Positions 19,859-31,510 are shown, numbered from the stretch's first letter. The stretch is DNA of 64,000 nt from Symbiodinium natans (GCA_905221605.1 CAJNDS010002216.1:144001-208000); one strand, 5' to 3'. The notes: generated by a model not told the origin, from the sequence alone. Translations and numbers: made by a program.

Positions 19859-20812
19859 GCCTACTTTGGGAAACGTAAGACAACTTGCCATGTGGGAAGT
19901 TGCTGATTGCGTAAGCCTCGTTTAGAAAGTCTTGGGTCTAGGGCGTATAGGGCTTGTTTACGCCGCTTTCCAATGCCTTCTGGGGGACCACCCCGATCCC
20001 GAAGGGGAATGAAGAAACTCCAAGAACGGGAGAAAAAACTTAAACACTAAACCCTAAGCCCTTTGAGCTTTTGTGGTTTTAGGGGCCTTCGGGGTTTAGC
20101 GCTGATGGGGTTTGAGGGCTTTCGTGGAGGGCTTCTAGGGTTTTTGGTAGCCTTCAAAGCCCATGTAACCCCTGAAGGCCTGGGGTGTCGCGTTGAGTGT
20201 AGGGTTTCGGGTTTAGGGCTTCGGGTTCGGTTGCGATGCAGGGCTCGGGGTTTACAGGGTTTAGGGCTGGGTTTATAGGGTGTATGTCTTGGTTTCAGGC
20301 TGAGCTGAGGATGTTGCTGCAGTGTAGGTCTGAGGAAATTTGGAGCGAAGGCGGCGCGCATTAAAAAAAGACTCTCCGACCCTCCGAAGGACGGACGTTG
20401 ACCTCAAAGCCCTGAACCCTGCAGTAAAAACAAGAAGCACTCACTACCACGAAACCCTGGTGGAACCTTGGAAAAAACCTAAAAGCCCTCCCACAACCCC
20501 AAAAAAACCCAACACCTTGCAATCCTTAGGTCAGAGCTGTGCCTCGCTGTTCTTGCAAACAGAAGAGTTCTGCCAGATCTTCATCTCCTGCCACCCCCTT
20601 CCCGTAAAGCCGTAAACCCTAAAACCCTAAGTTCTAAACCCTATAAGCCCTAAACCCGTATCTCAAAGCCGACCAGCGTTTTTGGTTGTTTCTTCCTTTT
20701 GAAGTGGTTTGGCCTTTGGCTTTGTTGTTTACAGAGGTACGTTTTTCAGGGAGTGTTTCTCTTAGGGGCTTTAGTGGAGGGGTTTAAGGCTAAAGGGCCT
20801 AGGGATCCATAA

Positions 20813-20879
20813 ACCCTAAACCCTAAACCCTAAACCCTAAACCCTAAACCCTAAACCCTAAACCCTAAACCCTAAACCC
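20813..20879 (-). repeat. Interstitial telomeric array, CCCTAAA x9
   Basis: Nine perfect heptamers after GGGATCCATAAA. Confidence 0.95.
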
Positions 20880-20973
20880 GCTAGCACAAGGGAAGTGGGT
20901 TTAGGGTTTAGGGTGTGGGGGTTTAGGGTTTAGGGTTTGGGGTTTAGGGTTTGGGGTGTAGGGGGGGGGGGGG

Positions 20974-21096
20974 GGCAATGACGATGACTTCTGCAAGCCG
21001 CGCCTGACCGTCCGCAAGTTTCTTGACCAGCTTCGGAGGAGTCTGCCAAGAACCTTGCAGGAAGGCTCTGCATGCAATGTCTCGGCCCATCCCTAA
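20974..21096 (+). CDS. Open island of 40 codons ending in a telomeric stop
   Basis: Open frame after a G run: GNDDDFCKPRLTVRKFLDQL, then RRSLPRTLQEGSACNVSAHP and TAA supplied by CCCTAAA. Charged, helix-forming middle segment. There is no ATG in this frame, so if real it is an internal or terminal exon. No family recognised. Confidence 0.3.
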   Translation, partial: GNDDDFCKPRLTVRKFLDQLRRSLPRTLQEGSACNVSAHP

Positions 21097-21216
21097 ACCC
21101 TAAACCCTAAAGCCTAAGGTTTTCGTGCATCGGATGAGTCGCTTGCTGGTAGGCAGAAACTTGCATCTATCCTGTGTCGGAACAGTCGCCATCAGACTAA
21201 ACCCTAAAGCCTAAAC

Positions 21217-21308
21217 CCCAAACTCTAAACCCTAAACCCTAAACCCTAACCCTAAACCCTAAACCCTAAACCCTAAACCCTAAACCCTAACCCTAAACCC
21301 TAAACCCC
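21217..21308 (-). repeat. Interstitial telomeric array, CCCTAAA x~13
   Basis: Mostly perfect CCCTAAA with two shortened CCCTAA units. Confidence 0.95.
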
Positions 21309-21466
21309 GAGAAACGCCCAAGCTGATCGCACTTGCAGATCTGGGGCCCAGGCCGTTCAGACCTGAGATGTTAAGAGCAGCAGACTAGGTGGGGTTTAGG
21401 GTTTAGGGTTTAGGGTTTAGGGTTTTGCTTTTTGCAGCTGATCATTGAGAACGGAAGCTAAGAAGC

Positions 21467-21580
21467 ATGGGCACCTATATATGTTGCCTGCTGGACTACC
21501 ACCCGCAGTCCCTCCAATGCGCACACGGGGTGACGCTTCCTGCGAGGGGCTGCACCTTGCCACCCGGTAAACTCTCATAA
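21467..21580 (+). CDS. Short ORF, 37 aa, with GTAAAC donor option
   Basis: ATG-led frame MGTYICCLLDYHPQSLQCAH, GVTLPARGCTLPP, then GTAAACT, a plausible 5' splice site (exon end about 21566). Cys-rich with Gly2 after Met. A good acceptor TTTTGCTTTTTGCAG lies just upstream (21422-21437), but the sequence between it and the ATG has an in-frame stop. Unrecognised. Confidence 0.25.
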   Translation: MGTYICCLLDYHPQSLQCAHGVTLPARGCTLPPGKLS

Positions 21581-21624
21581 TCCCTCAAGCCCTAAACCCT
21601 TGAACCAAAGATCTTGCAAAACCC

Positions 21625-21716
21625 TGAACCCTGAACCCTGAACCCTGAACCCTAAACCCTAACCCTAAACCCTAAACCCTAAACCCTAAACCCTAAACCC
21701 TAAACCCTAAACCCTC
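21625..21716 (-). repeat. Interstitial telomeric array with CCCTGAA edge
   Basis: Four CCCTGAA variants, then about nine CCCTAAA with one CCCTAA. The layout matches the array at 12368-12545. Confidence 0.9.
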
Positions 21717-22014
21717 GAATTCAGGCATCAAGGACTTGACAACGCCGCACTCGGAGCCCTGACAAGGGCCCCGGCATCCATGAAACACAAGTTAAGGGTA
21801 TAGGGTTTAGGGCTTTAGGATTTAGGGTTTAGGGTTTAAGGGTTAAGGGTTTAAGGGTTAAGGGTTAAGGGTTAAGGGTTTAGGGTTTAGGGTTTAGGGC
21901 TTTAGGGCTTTAGGATTTAGGGCTTGGGGGTTAAGGGGTGTAGCGGTTGAGGGTTTAGGGTTCAGGGAGTTGGGCTGTGGGTTTAGGACTTGGGGGGCTT
22001 TGGTCTGCTCGCAG

Positions 22015-22132
22015 CTTGGAGGTTCATGGGCTCTTATAAACTGTACTTATAAACTTATAAACCCCCTAAGTCCCCTAAGTAGGTTATAAGTAGACTTATA
22101 ATTGGGGTTTTAAGTACCCATGAACCTCCAAG
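22015..22132. mobile_element. Family B foldback element B1
   Basis: CTTGGAGGTTCATGGG at the left and CCCATGAACCTCCAAG at the right form perfect terminal repeats. The inner ACTTATAA/TTATAAGT words continue the stem. 118 bp. Confidence 0.8.
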
Positions 22133-22371
22133 AGGGCTAACTGCCTGCGGGCCACTGGTCGTTGCCCTTGCCAAGACCTGCTCCCGGCGGGTCTCGTCCC
22201 GCTTCTCAACGGCCTGGTGCTTTGGGAGGAGGGTTTAGCGTTTGGGGGCTTAGGGGTTTTGGGTTGTTTAGGGGTTTAGGGGTTTGGGGGTTAGGGGTTA
22301 GGGTTTAGGGTTTTAGGGTTTAGAATTCGAGTCCAGGGAGAGGGTTACAGTTTAGGACTGTAGGGCTGGGG

Positions 22372-22458
22372 GACGCCGAGCAAATGCATGTAAAAGTGCC
22401 GAGGCGTGGGTACAAGACAGTCAGTCCAGCTGAGCTCATACCAAAAAACTATCCGAAA
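22372..22458 (+). CDS. Exon-like island cut by element C1
   Basis: Twenty-nine codons, DAEQMHVKVPRRGYKTVSPA then ELIPKNYPK, running directly into the left terminus of foldback element C1. The frame stays open into the element. Basic, protein-like; unrecognised. Confidence 0.3.
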
Positions 22459-22585
22459 CTTGGGATGTTCCTCCTTATACTAACAGTCCTTAACAGGGAT
22501 GATAATAAGGGGGTACTCTACTAAACCCTAAACACTAAACCCTAAACCCGATTAAGGGCTGTTAGTATAAGGGGGAACGTCCCAA
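22459..22585. mobile_element. Family C foldback element C1 with telomeric insert
   Basis: Left CTTGGGATGTTCCTCCTTAT, right ATAAGGGGGAACGTCCCAA. Between the arms (22518-22550) sit CTAAACCCTAAACACTAAACC-type heptamers absent from copy C3. Confidence 0.8.
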
Positions 22586-22736
22586 TCCGTCACTGCTTCC
22601 GTTCGTTTCCGGGCAGCCCCGCGCATTCCTCCCTGTCCTTCAACATCCAGGCCTGGCCGCATGGGGTTTAGGGTTTAGGGTTTGGGGTTTAGGGACAGGA
22701 CTTCGGAAGTGGGGCTTGGATTTAAATACGTGTCAA

Positions 22737-22815
22737 TTGCTTAAGAATCCCCCCCCAAAAAAACACAAAAAGTAAATGTTCTTCCTTATAAGGGTAATAT
22801 AGGGATGATTAGTGG
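22737..22815. mobile_element. Family I element I1, partial
   Basis: ATTGCTTAAGAATCCCC at the left and the core TTCTTCCTTATAAGGGTAAT match the copy at 55354-55445; the right terminus is not recognisable. Confidence 0.5.
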
Positions 22816-22929
22816 ATTAGGGTCTGAGTTCGACTTCGACCTAGCTGCACCGCAGCTCAAACGAGGTTGTCGAAGCCCCGGACCCTGACATCACAATCCC
22901 TAAACTCTAAGCTCTAAAAACCCTATAGC

Positions 22930-23004
22930 AGGGACAGGCTGTTCGGAGCTTCTGTGGGCAGTGAAAGGTCGACGGAACCACAGCTCAACCCAATTGAAAC
23001 ATAA
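22930..23004 (+). CDS. Exon-like island, 24 codons to a stop
   Basis: After CCCTATAG/C, the frame RDRLFGASVGSERSTEPQLN, PIET, stop. Short and unrecognised. Confidence 0.2.
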   Translation, partial: RDRLFGASVGSERSTEPQLNPIET

Positions 23005-23320
23005 TCCCAGAAAACTACCAGTGAAAAGCTTCACTGCTGCCCCAAGCACTTACTAAACCCCAAACCCCGCACCTTTGAGCCTCACAATTACGGCTCAAAA
23101 TTCTCAGGACCTAGGAAGGGGGAGATGGGGGGGGATGGACCAAACCAGCCCAGAATAACTCCTCTCTCTTCACCCGGCTAAGGGGTTGATATAATCTTGG
23201 ACGCCCAGTAGCCATATTCTAATCAGGATGCCCTTTTTGAGGTTTAGGGTTTAGGGTTTAGGGTACTTTATAGAAAGCGAACCCCTGCACCAAACAAAGA
23301 AGGGGCAAAAGGGCTGCCAC

Positions 23321-23413
23321 GTGATCAAACGTGGCGCGCAGGGCGGGTACTTGCGTCTGGTTGCTGGCCCAGCCAAGCTTCGCCTAGAGGCGATCTTCTT
23401 CATTCTCATGAAA
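23321..23413 (+). CDS. Exon-like island, 31 codons
   Basis: Frame reads VIKRGAQGGYLRLVAGPAKL then RLEAIFFILMK and meets a TTTAGGG tract directly. Composition resembles a strand-helix of a globular protein. Unrecognised, with no ATG at the start. Confidence 0.3.
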
Positions 23414-24917
23414 GGGTTTAGGGTTTAGGGTTTAGGGGTTACATAGGTTGTAGGGTTTAGGGTTTAGGGATTAGGGTTTAGGGTCGCGGAGTGGAAGGGT
23501 CTAAGGCTTAAGAGCTTACATGGGTTAGGGTCTAAACCCTACAAACCACCCAGCCGAAGCCCCAGCGTCTCCCCAAAGCCTACTAACAAGCCCCACATGC
23601 CCTACCCAAAAACCCTTCTCAAACCACATTCTACACCTTTAAACTCCAAATTTCTCAATGTCGGCCCAAAAAGCTAAACCCAAAAAACATTCGGACATGT
23701 GATCCTCTGAAACCCAAGAAGGGGAAAAAGTACAAAAGCATCCCAGGTTCTCAACCCTAAACCTAAACTTGCATTTGGCCATTTCTCGAAATTTGTGGGC
23801 CCTTTTGGGGTGACTATTACAAGGCGCCCCGGAATATTGAGAGTACCCCTGCAGGGACCACAGTTTTGAGAACTCACCTTGTACACACTCCCACTGAGCA
23901 AGAACAAAGCGAAGCTAAGTACAAGTCCAAGAACGCAAGGTCCTAAGTCCCGAAACCCTACACCCTGAAACCCTTCACAAAACTTCATGCCCTGCAGAGC
24001 TCTTAAACCCTGAAAGCCTTCGACCCCAAAACCCCCCAGCTCTTGAATCCCTGAATCCTAAAACCCTATTCTCTAAACCCTAAACTCTTAAAAAGGCTCT
24101 ACATCCTAATGCCCTACCATTTCGGGTGAGAGTTTTAGCCCCGCCTGCTGCTCGCTTCTGGCACGGAGATTCTTGCCGAAGGCCACGGACGTTTGCCAGC
24201 CGGCGTTGGCCACGAACTGTCGAGGCGCTTTCTGGATGCTTTGAGATGCAGGGCCCTAAACCCTAAACTCTAAACCCCAAACCCTAAAGCCTAAAGCCTA
24301 AAGCCTAAACCCTAAACCCTAAACCCTAAACCCATGGGCCTTTGAGTGTGTTAGCATTCTTAGGGTAGTGGGTTTAGGGCTTGGGTGTTTAGGGATTTCA
24401 AGGGCTTCGCAGCGGTAACCCTAAACCCTAAACCCTAAACCCTAAACCCGAAGCCCTAAACCCTAAACCCTAAACCCTAAACCCTAAACCCCAGGGTGCC
24501 CCAAACCCTCCTGTACCCGCAAGCGCTGCTAAAACAAAAGGGCCCGTTGGTGCCGTAAGGGTGGTATGTAGGCTACTCATCGAGTGTTCCCCCAAACCTG
24601 TAAACTTTTTTTAGGTTGCGACTATAAATCTGCCTTGGGAGTAATAACCCTAAACCCTGCACCCGAAAGCCTAAACCCTAAGCCCAAATTAAGCTGCCGA
24701 AACAGTAGGTTTTGTGTTCGGAAGGTTGGCTTTAGGGCATATACGGTTGATTTATGGACTTAGGGATTACTTTCTAAACAGAGAATTAGGTAATCAACCT
24801 AAGGCCAGGTTTTATTCTATGAAGCCCTCGACGGGCTTAAACTAACCCTAACCCTTAAGCCCTGAAACTGCTACACCCCCGAACATAAAACCTTAACCCG
24901 TAAACCCCTTACCCTAA

Positions 24918-25000
24918 CCTACACCCTACACCCTACACCCTACACCCTACACCCTACACCCTACACCCTACACCCTACACCCTAAACCCTAAACCCTAAA
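24918..25000 (-). repeat. CCCTACA variant telomeric array
   Basis: About nine consecutive CCCTACA heptamers followed by three CCCTAAA. The T-to-G variant on the other strand (TGTAGGG) has been homogenised as a block. Confidence 0.95.
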
Positions 25001-25439
25001 CCATACTAAGAACCACCCTGATGGCACTCTGGGGCTTCGGGCACGCGCGCTCAGAGGCCAGGGGTGCTCGTTCACCTTTGATGGAGTTTTGGGTTAGGGC
25101 TAGGGTTTAGGGTTAGGGTTTAGGGGTTAGGGTTTAGGGTGTAGGGTTCAGGGTTTAGGGTTGAGTTGAGGGGCTAGGGTTTAGGGTTTGGGGCTTGGGA
25201 TTTATTGGGTTTTGAGGGGCGTTTAGGGGTTTAGAAGGTTTGTCGGGGTTTGGGGTTTAGAGTTTGCGGCTTACAGGGGCTTTATAGGGGCTCATCGAGT
25301 TCTTAGGGGGCTTTGAGGGGCTTTTGGGGGTTTATAGGGTTTATAGGGATGCAGGGTTTAAGGGCGTAGGGGTTTGGGGTTTAGGGTTTAGGGGTTTCGG
25401 GGCATTCGGGTTGAGCGCTTTAGGGGTTGATGGGTTTAG

Positions 25440-25600
25440 GGTGTAGGGTTTAAGGGGTAAGGGGTTTAGGGTTTAGGGGTTTAGGGGTTCAGGGGCTTAG
25501 GGGTTTAGGGGTTTAGGGGTTTAGGGGTTTAGGAGTTTAGGGGTTTAGGGGTTAGGGTTTAGGGTTTGGGGTCTAGGGTTTAGGGGGCCCATGGGGTTCA
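25440..25600 (+). repeat. Octamer variant array, GGGGTTTA
   Basis: Repeats of TTTAGGGG (eight bases) with few heptamers; similar blocks occur at 29735-29800 and 53590-53650. Confidence 0.85.
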
Positions 25601-26157
25601 CCGTTGAGAATCTTAGGGGATTCAGATGGCCGTGTAGGGATTTAGGCTCCGATTTGGGGTGTAGGGTTTGGTTGATGGCACTTATGAGCCTTACAATGCT
25701 TGCCAGGACTATTGGGTCGACCCTAAACCCTAAACCCTAAACCCTCAACCCTCAACCCTAAACCCTAAACCCCGATTTCCGGCCTGCTGGGAGTTGAGCA
25801 CGTGAGCGCCGCCGCCGGGCTGCCAGGAGGGGCCACATGGGCTTTCCAAAAACTAAGGGAGTTTAGGGTTTAGGGTTTAGGGTTTAGGGTTTAGGGTAAG
25901 AACAAGAAGCTCCTAAACTCTAACCCTGAAACCAAACGGATTGTAGGGAGATTTTGTCAGGGTGTCTTCGGGGGACTCTTTTGTGAACTGCGAGGTGTTA
26001 GCTGTAGTTGTGGGATTTCAAGAAGAAACGGAATACAGAGGCCTTAATAATTAGAATAGGGTTTGGGGGTTTCTATCGTATAGGGACCATGAGGGAACAC
26101 TATTCGTAACTATTCCGACCCCTTAGATTAGGATTTTGGGCTGTTTTTTTGGGCATT

Positions 26158-26305
26158 ACTTGGAGGTTCAGGGTACCTAGTAACCCATCATAATAAGTCT
26201 AGTCTTAACCCACATATAAGCCCCAAAAGTACCCTGATAGGGTTATTGGGTTAGAAGTACAGTTAAGTTATCATTGAGATACTACGTACCATGAACCTCC
26301 AAGTA
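26158..26305. mobile_element. Family B foldback element B2
   Basis: ACTTGGAGGTTCAGGGTACC against GTACCATGAACCTCCAAGT; 148 bp, with extra AT-rich sequence in the loop region. Confidence 0.75.
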
Positions 26306-26991
26306 CCTACCCCAAACAAAGCCCAACGAACCCTGAATGCAGACACTTAAGCCCTAAGCCCTAAGCCCTAAACCCTAAACCCTAAACCCCTAAACCCTAA
26401 ACCTTAAACCCGGGCTTTAGGAAGTTTACGGGTTTCAGTGGCCTTTGGACACCTTGCGTGAGGCTCTAGGATTATGAGCGCAGGCTCGGTTGAAGATTGC
26501 AGGCTGCCTTTAACCCTAAACCCTAAACCCTAAACCCTTTCCCCTTTTCCCTAACGGAAGTCAGGGTTCCTTTGCCTAAATTAAACTCGGCGGCGAACAA
26601 AAAAGACGCCAGACTCTCTCAGGCAAATAGATGTTGCGGGTGCCTTCGCCGTGATCTTGTAGGCGCACATGCCTTACATTGACAGGTTCTATGGTGCAGG
26701 AAACTGGGAAGAAAGCATACCTGACATTGCTTCATCGGTTTGGTAAGGAAGCCCCTACCGCCCCTACCCTATGTCCCAAACAACCTTGATGCCAACGAAA
26801 CAACATCAATGAACACAACGAACTTAACATACCGATAGACATGGTCAGTTTAACAAAGCTTTTACCGAGCGTCATCCCACACGAAACCCTAAACCCCAAC
26901 CTCTAAACCGTAAAACCCTAAACCCTAAACCACAATCCAGCGCCATGCAGCATCGAACCAATGTCCCCAAACTGCACTCCACCAGTCCTAG

Positions 26992-27022
<31 letters not shown>

Positions 27023-27028
27023 AAAAAA
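26992..27028 (+). repeat. C21-A16 homopolymer pair
   Basis: A run of 21 C immediately followed by 16 A. The Gly/Phe-rich minus-strand frames here come from these runs. Confidence 0.9.
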
Positions 27029-27883
27029 TCCTCCGCCCCGTACAGCCCTAATTGAAACAGTGAAAAAGCCTGAGCTCGTACCCCCGAAAGCGCGCAGGGT
27101 CTCAGGCAGTTCTGCATGACGGTAGCTCCGCTCTGAGGCGGCTCCGCTGACCTGACCACGGAAAAAACACCCGAAATCAGGGTCCATAGGGTTCGGGGGC
27201 TGCGGGTGGTTAGGTGTTATTCATTGTGTGTCTTTTTGGGGGGGTTCAGGGTTTGGGATTGCCCAAGGAGCCCAGTAACCCATATATCAGGAACCATTCT
27301 GGTAACCAGCCTCCGAGGCAACTGGCTCGGAAGACCCTCATTTCAGGAACTGGTTCCGAACAGGGGTCCTGGAACCATTCCTGGCCATTGAAAGCCGGGT
27401 TTATCCATGTTTATCACGGGCTAAGCAGGAAATGCAGCGCTAACCAAGAAACTTATAGGCAGCAAGCAGTTCGGGCGTTGATGCTCAAAGCTTTTCGGGC
27501 TGGGGTGTAGAGAGATGTCTGATTTACTAGGGTGTAGGGTTGGCTCTTAGGGGTCTGGTGCGCGGATGCACAGATTTCGCCCCCTCCCCCAGCAATTCTG
27601 GCTTCATTGAGAGAGACAGTCTTCCAAATAGCACTGCAAGCTTTCATCGGGTTATTCCCACTACCAGTGCAGAACTAATACACAGAAACACCATCCCCGC
27701 CCCGACTCCACTTCAAGCCTCGACTGACCATTCTGAACGCGAAAAAACAAAAGGGCTTATAGGGTTGCAAGTTGAGGGGATTAGGGATTGTAAGATTTTA
27801 GGCGAGAGCTTAAGGGTTTGGCGGTCATGGATCTTAGTGTTGGGTGTGGGGTTTAAGGCCTTGGGGTTTAGGGTTGGAAGGGT

Positions 27884-28522
27884 TTGTTTCCTTTGGTCTC
27901 CTGCGCATGGAACCTCGTAGTTTCGGCCCCCACACATACTCACCTACACCATAAGACCCCCTGCATCTTTAAAGGATTCTCTGCTGAAGCCCAATCCTCT
28001 TTTCCAGCCGGCCCGCCCCAAGCTCCCTTTGCCAAAATTCTCCTAATCAGGCCCGGAACCGTAGAAATCGGACCCGGAACCGTAGAAATCGGGCCCGGAA
28101 CCGTAGAAAATGGGCCCGGAACCGTAGAAACGGGGCTCAGAACCGTAGGAATTGTCCCGAAGCATAATGCATCCCCAAATTTCCCAACTTTCACAAATTT
28201 GCGCGGAAAGCCTGGCAGTTTTGTAGGAATCGTGTTGCAGCGAGAGCCGCGCATGTCGCAGCAAACCGAAAGCACAGGCCACCAAACGAGAAACCGAGGA
28301 AAAGGCGAACACGTCACCAGTAATTTAAGTTTTCTCTCAATTGTACAAGCCCAAACCGCCCAACAAAGTCTAGCATTGCTAAAAAGCTGCCAACTCGTGG
28401 CCCTTCGGCTTCAGTGCAGTCATGCATGTTTGTGTTTTTCAAGAAAAGCTATAGGTTTCGGGCCCAGGGTTGGTTTCGGGCTGAAAGTTAAAAAGGTTCG
28501 AGATTCGAGGTTAAGGTTTTAA
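27884..28522 (+). CDS. Open frame of 212 codons with 7-residue repeats; doubtful
   Basis: Longest open frame in domain 2. The nominal start is TTG, and the first ATG is within a few codons or later. Around residues 57-90 it contains the repeat PGTVEIG four to five times, encoded by a 21-bp DNA repeat that keeps frame. N-terminal and C-terminal parts are Ser/Gln/Arg-rich without a recognisable domain. A 125-residue frame is open on - over the same repeat. The far end runs into degenerate telomeric sequence. It could be a real exon of a repeat-bearing protein or a chance frame. Confidence 0.2.
   Translation: MFPLVSCAWNLVVSAPTHTHLHHKTPCIFKGFSAEAQSSFPAGPPQAPFAKILLIRPGTVEIGPGTVEIGPGTVENGPGTVETGLRTVGIVPKHNASPNFPTFTNLRGKPGSFVGIVLQREPRMSQQTESTGHQTRNRGKGEHVTSNLSFLSIVQAQTAQQSLALLKSCQLVALRLQCSHACLCFSRKAIGFGPRVGFGLKVKKVRDSRLRF
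28049..28155 (+). repeat. 21-bp tandem repeat, five copies
   Basis: CCCGGAACCGTAGAAATCGG with one more base, repeated five times with substitutions increasing towards the right. Confidence 0.9.
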
Positions 28523-29077
28523 AGGCTGAAAACTGGTTGAAAGATTTCAGTAGTTTCTGCGGGTATATGATGCCACATACGTAGGAAGCTGGAGAACACC
28601 CGAACCCAGCAACACCTGACTTCTCGGGTTTCCCTTAGAGCTTGCAATGTTCGTGGCAAGGTTTCTGCTGAATATAATCCAAGCTTTCTGGGCTTCTTGT
28701 TGTTTGTCGGCGCGAGAAGATGCCATCTTGCGATTTTGAGCTGCGCAGTCCCTTTTCAAGATGAAATACCTGTGGATCTGTAGCATATGTTGGCCCTTGC
28801 ACCTTGACTATCAAACGCCAAAGCCCTTTTTGGTTCCAAGAAAGTTTTGGTGTCCCAAAAATGTGGCAACCAGCCCCAGTTCCTGAAAAAATTGGGCCTT
28901 GGCCCCCAAGGGCCAGCCTCACAGGTAACCAGGGCTCCTTGGGTTGGGTTTTGGAGTCTAGGGTTTGGGGTTAGGGGGCGTAGTTTTGGGTTTTGGGGGG
29001 GGTGAGAGCCGACAAACCTCTCGGCGCACAACTAGCTTTGACTCATCAAGTTCATCCTCCCGCTACGGTCACAGGGG

Positions 29078-29220
29078 CAGAAGCGTGTGTTGCGCGTTTC
29101 GTCCGGGAAGCGAGGACTGCAGTAGACATCACAATAGATGATAAAAAGATAAATGAGCTCTTGGAACACATCTGCTTGAAACAAACACCTCATGCACACG
29201 CTGCAGATGGAAGCGAGTGA
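29078..29220 (+). CDS. Exon-like open stretch, acidic/helical; unrecognised
   Basis: After GGTCACAG the frame reads GAEACVARFVREARTAVDIT, then IDDKKINELLEHICLKQTPH and a short tail to TGA. The frame is open back to 28993, where the nominal start is TTG. The 440-bp island (29000-29440) has no telomeric heptamer, and open stretches follow in other frames (29222-29340 and beyond). A helical composition makes it one of the better candidates. Confidence 0.3.
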
Positions 29221-30904
29221 GAAAGTCCCGTGCCTTACTACTTCTGAGACCGGCGCGACAGCAAATTACACTACGCTCAGCCTGAAAAGCTGCTATAACA
29301 GCCGTGTTAGGGACCATATATGGGCAGATCCACGAGACTGAGACGGAAACTTGCACAGACCTTGCAAGTGAGCTCTTAGGATTCTGCTTTACTTGGAACC
29401 GAAGCCACAAACAAACGTACCCGGGACTTAAGTGATACCCCAGTTAGTAAAACCTCTTCTGCAACGGAACCCAGTTTAAAAAAAAAGTGCGAAGTCCTCT
29501 TCAGTTCCTAGTAAGACTGCATGTGTGTAGGGTGAAGGGCTCAAGCAGACCCCTGAACCCTAAACACTAATCATTTGAACCCTAAACCCCTTAAGCTATT
29601 GAGCTCCCACCTCAGTGGATCTGATTCGAGGCTCGTGAACACCACCCAGAACTCCTTCAGATGTCGGAGGTGACGGCGCTGGAAGCGGCCCACGGTTCAG
29701 GGGTCGTAGGGGTTTGGGAGTTGGGGGGCTTAGGGTTTTAGGGGTTTAGGGGTTTAGGGGTTTAGGGGTTTAGGGGTTTAGGGGTTTAGGGGTTGATGGT
29801 TTAGGTATTTAGTTTAGAGCAATCGGTGAGCCCCACACCCTTCAAACCCCTAAACTGAAGTCCATTCCTCCAACTGTCTTCGCCACCGAGTCCTGCGTAG
29901 TGAAGTTAGCGCTCACCACCTGCCATGACAAGTGGCTTAGGGTTTAGGGTTAAAGCTTTAGGGTTTAGGGCAGCTGAGACTTGGAACCTTTACTTAAGGA
30001 GACGTAACAGGAAGTGCTCAGCGGGCTACAGGTTTAGATGCCCAAACATTCTCACCAAAAAAAAGCGTGTAGACCGGGTGCCAGTGGGGAACGAGACCCT
30101 ATAGACCAGGAATCATACCAAATACATTATAAGTCTCCTCCTTGATGCACTACACACCGCAAACCAAAACCCTAGCTCCCATAAGCCTGCCAAAGCCCGA
30201 TTCCTAAAACCCTCTACTCGGGTCCTTAAAAATGATGTGGCATAACCTAGCCTGAAATCCTAAACCCTGAGCCCTAAGCCCTAAACCCTAAACCCTCCTG
30301 CCCCTGTGTCGATGCCGGGGCCTGCCACTGCCATATCTCCCGCGTTGACAAGGGTGCCGCCTGAGCGGCTGCTGAAACCAGATGTTGATTTTTAGGGTTT
30401 AGGGTTTAGGGCTTCAGGGGTTTCGGGGTTGAGTGTTTAGGGTTTAGGGGTTGTAGGGTGGGGTTCAGAGGTCAGGCTTCTTGGGCCTCAGGTGCTGATT
30501 CTTGGAAGGAGAAAGTGCGAAAAACACGGTTCTAGAGAAGCGCCTCAACCATTTGCCTAGGACTAGTAGGATGCTTGGCGGAAATTCTTGCCTTCACTCC
30601 ACAAGGAATCAAAATCTCCAAGCTCCTGAACCCGAAGACCCCTGCTCGAACCCCAAACCCTAAACCCTAAACTCTACATCCTAAAACCTAAACCCCAAAA
30701 CCGTAAAGCGTCGCGATCATAGGACCGTAGGGTTTTGAGTCTCTACGTTACGGGTTAGGGTTTAGGGTTTAGGGTTCCAGGTTTAGGGTTTAGGTTTTGT
30801 AGTTTTTGGGGTTTCGGTTCTAGCCCTTGAGGGCCTTGTGGCGTTGAAAACACGAAGCTGAAGGATGCGTGGGGTTTCAGGCTTAGGGTCGAGGAGAGCG
30901 CTCT

Positions 30905-30990
30905 AGAGGTTTAGGGTTTAGGGTTTAGGGTTTAGGGTTTAGGGTTTAGGGTGTAGGGTTTAGGGCATAGGGTTTAGGGTTTAGGGTTTA
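30905..30990 (+). repeat. Interstitial telomeric array, TTTAGGG x~12
   Basis: Two blocks of heptamers separated by a GTAGGG and a GCATAGGG variant. Confidence 0.9.
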
Positions 30991-31510
30991 GGCAGGGTTC
31001 GACTGGTTCAAGGTTTAGGGCTCGCAGTGGCCCCAGAGGGCTCAGACCTTTTCGTCTAGATTCTAGACAAATCTTCGATGCCTCCTGTGTAAAGCTTGCG
31101 CTGCCAGCAAGAGCCGATGAAGCCATCCCCAAGTTTGCAGGGTTCAGGGTCTAACCCTAACCCTAAACCCTAAACCCTGAACCCTAAATCCTAAACCCTA
31201 AACCCTAAACCCCTAAGCCCTCAGTCGTCACTAGGGTCGAACTTCCAGCTTCGAGCTCTAAGAGTCTGGGCTATTGCGGCCAAGCGGCCTCAAAGAGCCC
31301 TACCGTGCCACGAGCCTGAGGGCCGAACTTCGTGAAGTCGGGAGGTCGTGCCACAAACAGGCTCACAAGCTTAGGAAATACAGGTTCACTTCGTGTAGAA
31401 GGAAAAGATCGGTGTTGCATGTGTGCTGTCTGGTCATTCATGAACAACATGGCGGCAACTGCACGGCAGTTCATCTCTGAATCTGTTGCTCGTGCAGTTT
31501 ATAACCTACA

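Noticed and set aside
24120-24250. Exon-like frames on both strands (RVRVLAPPAARFWHGDSCRR on +, QKAPRQFVANAGWQTSVAFG on -)
   Set aside because: Both look equally protein-like, which shows that appearance alone cannot decide; no border signal favours either.
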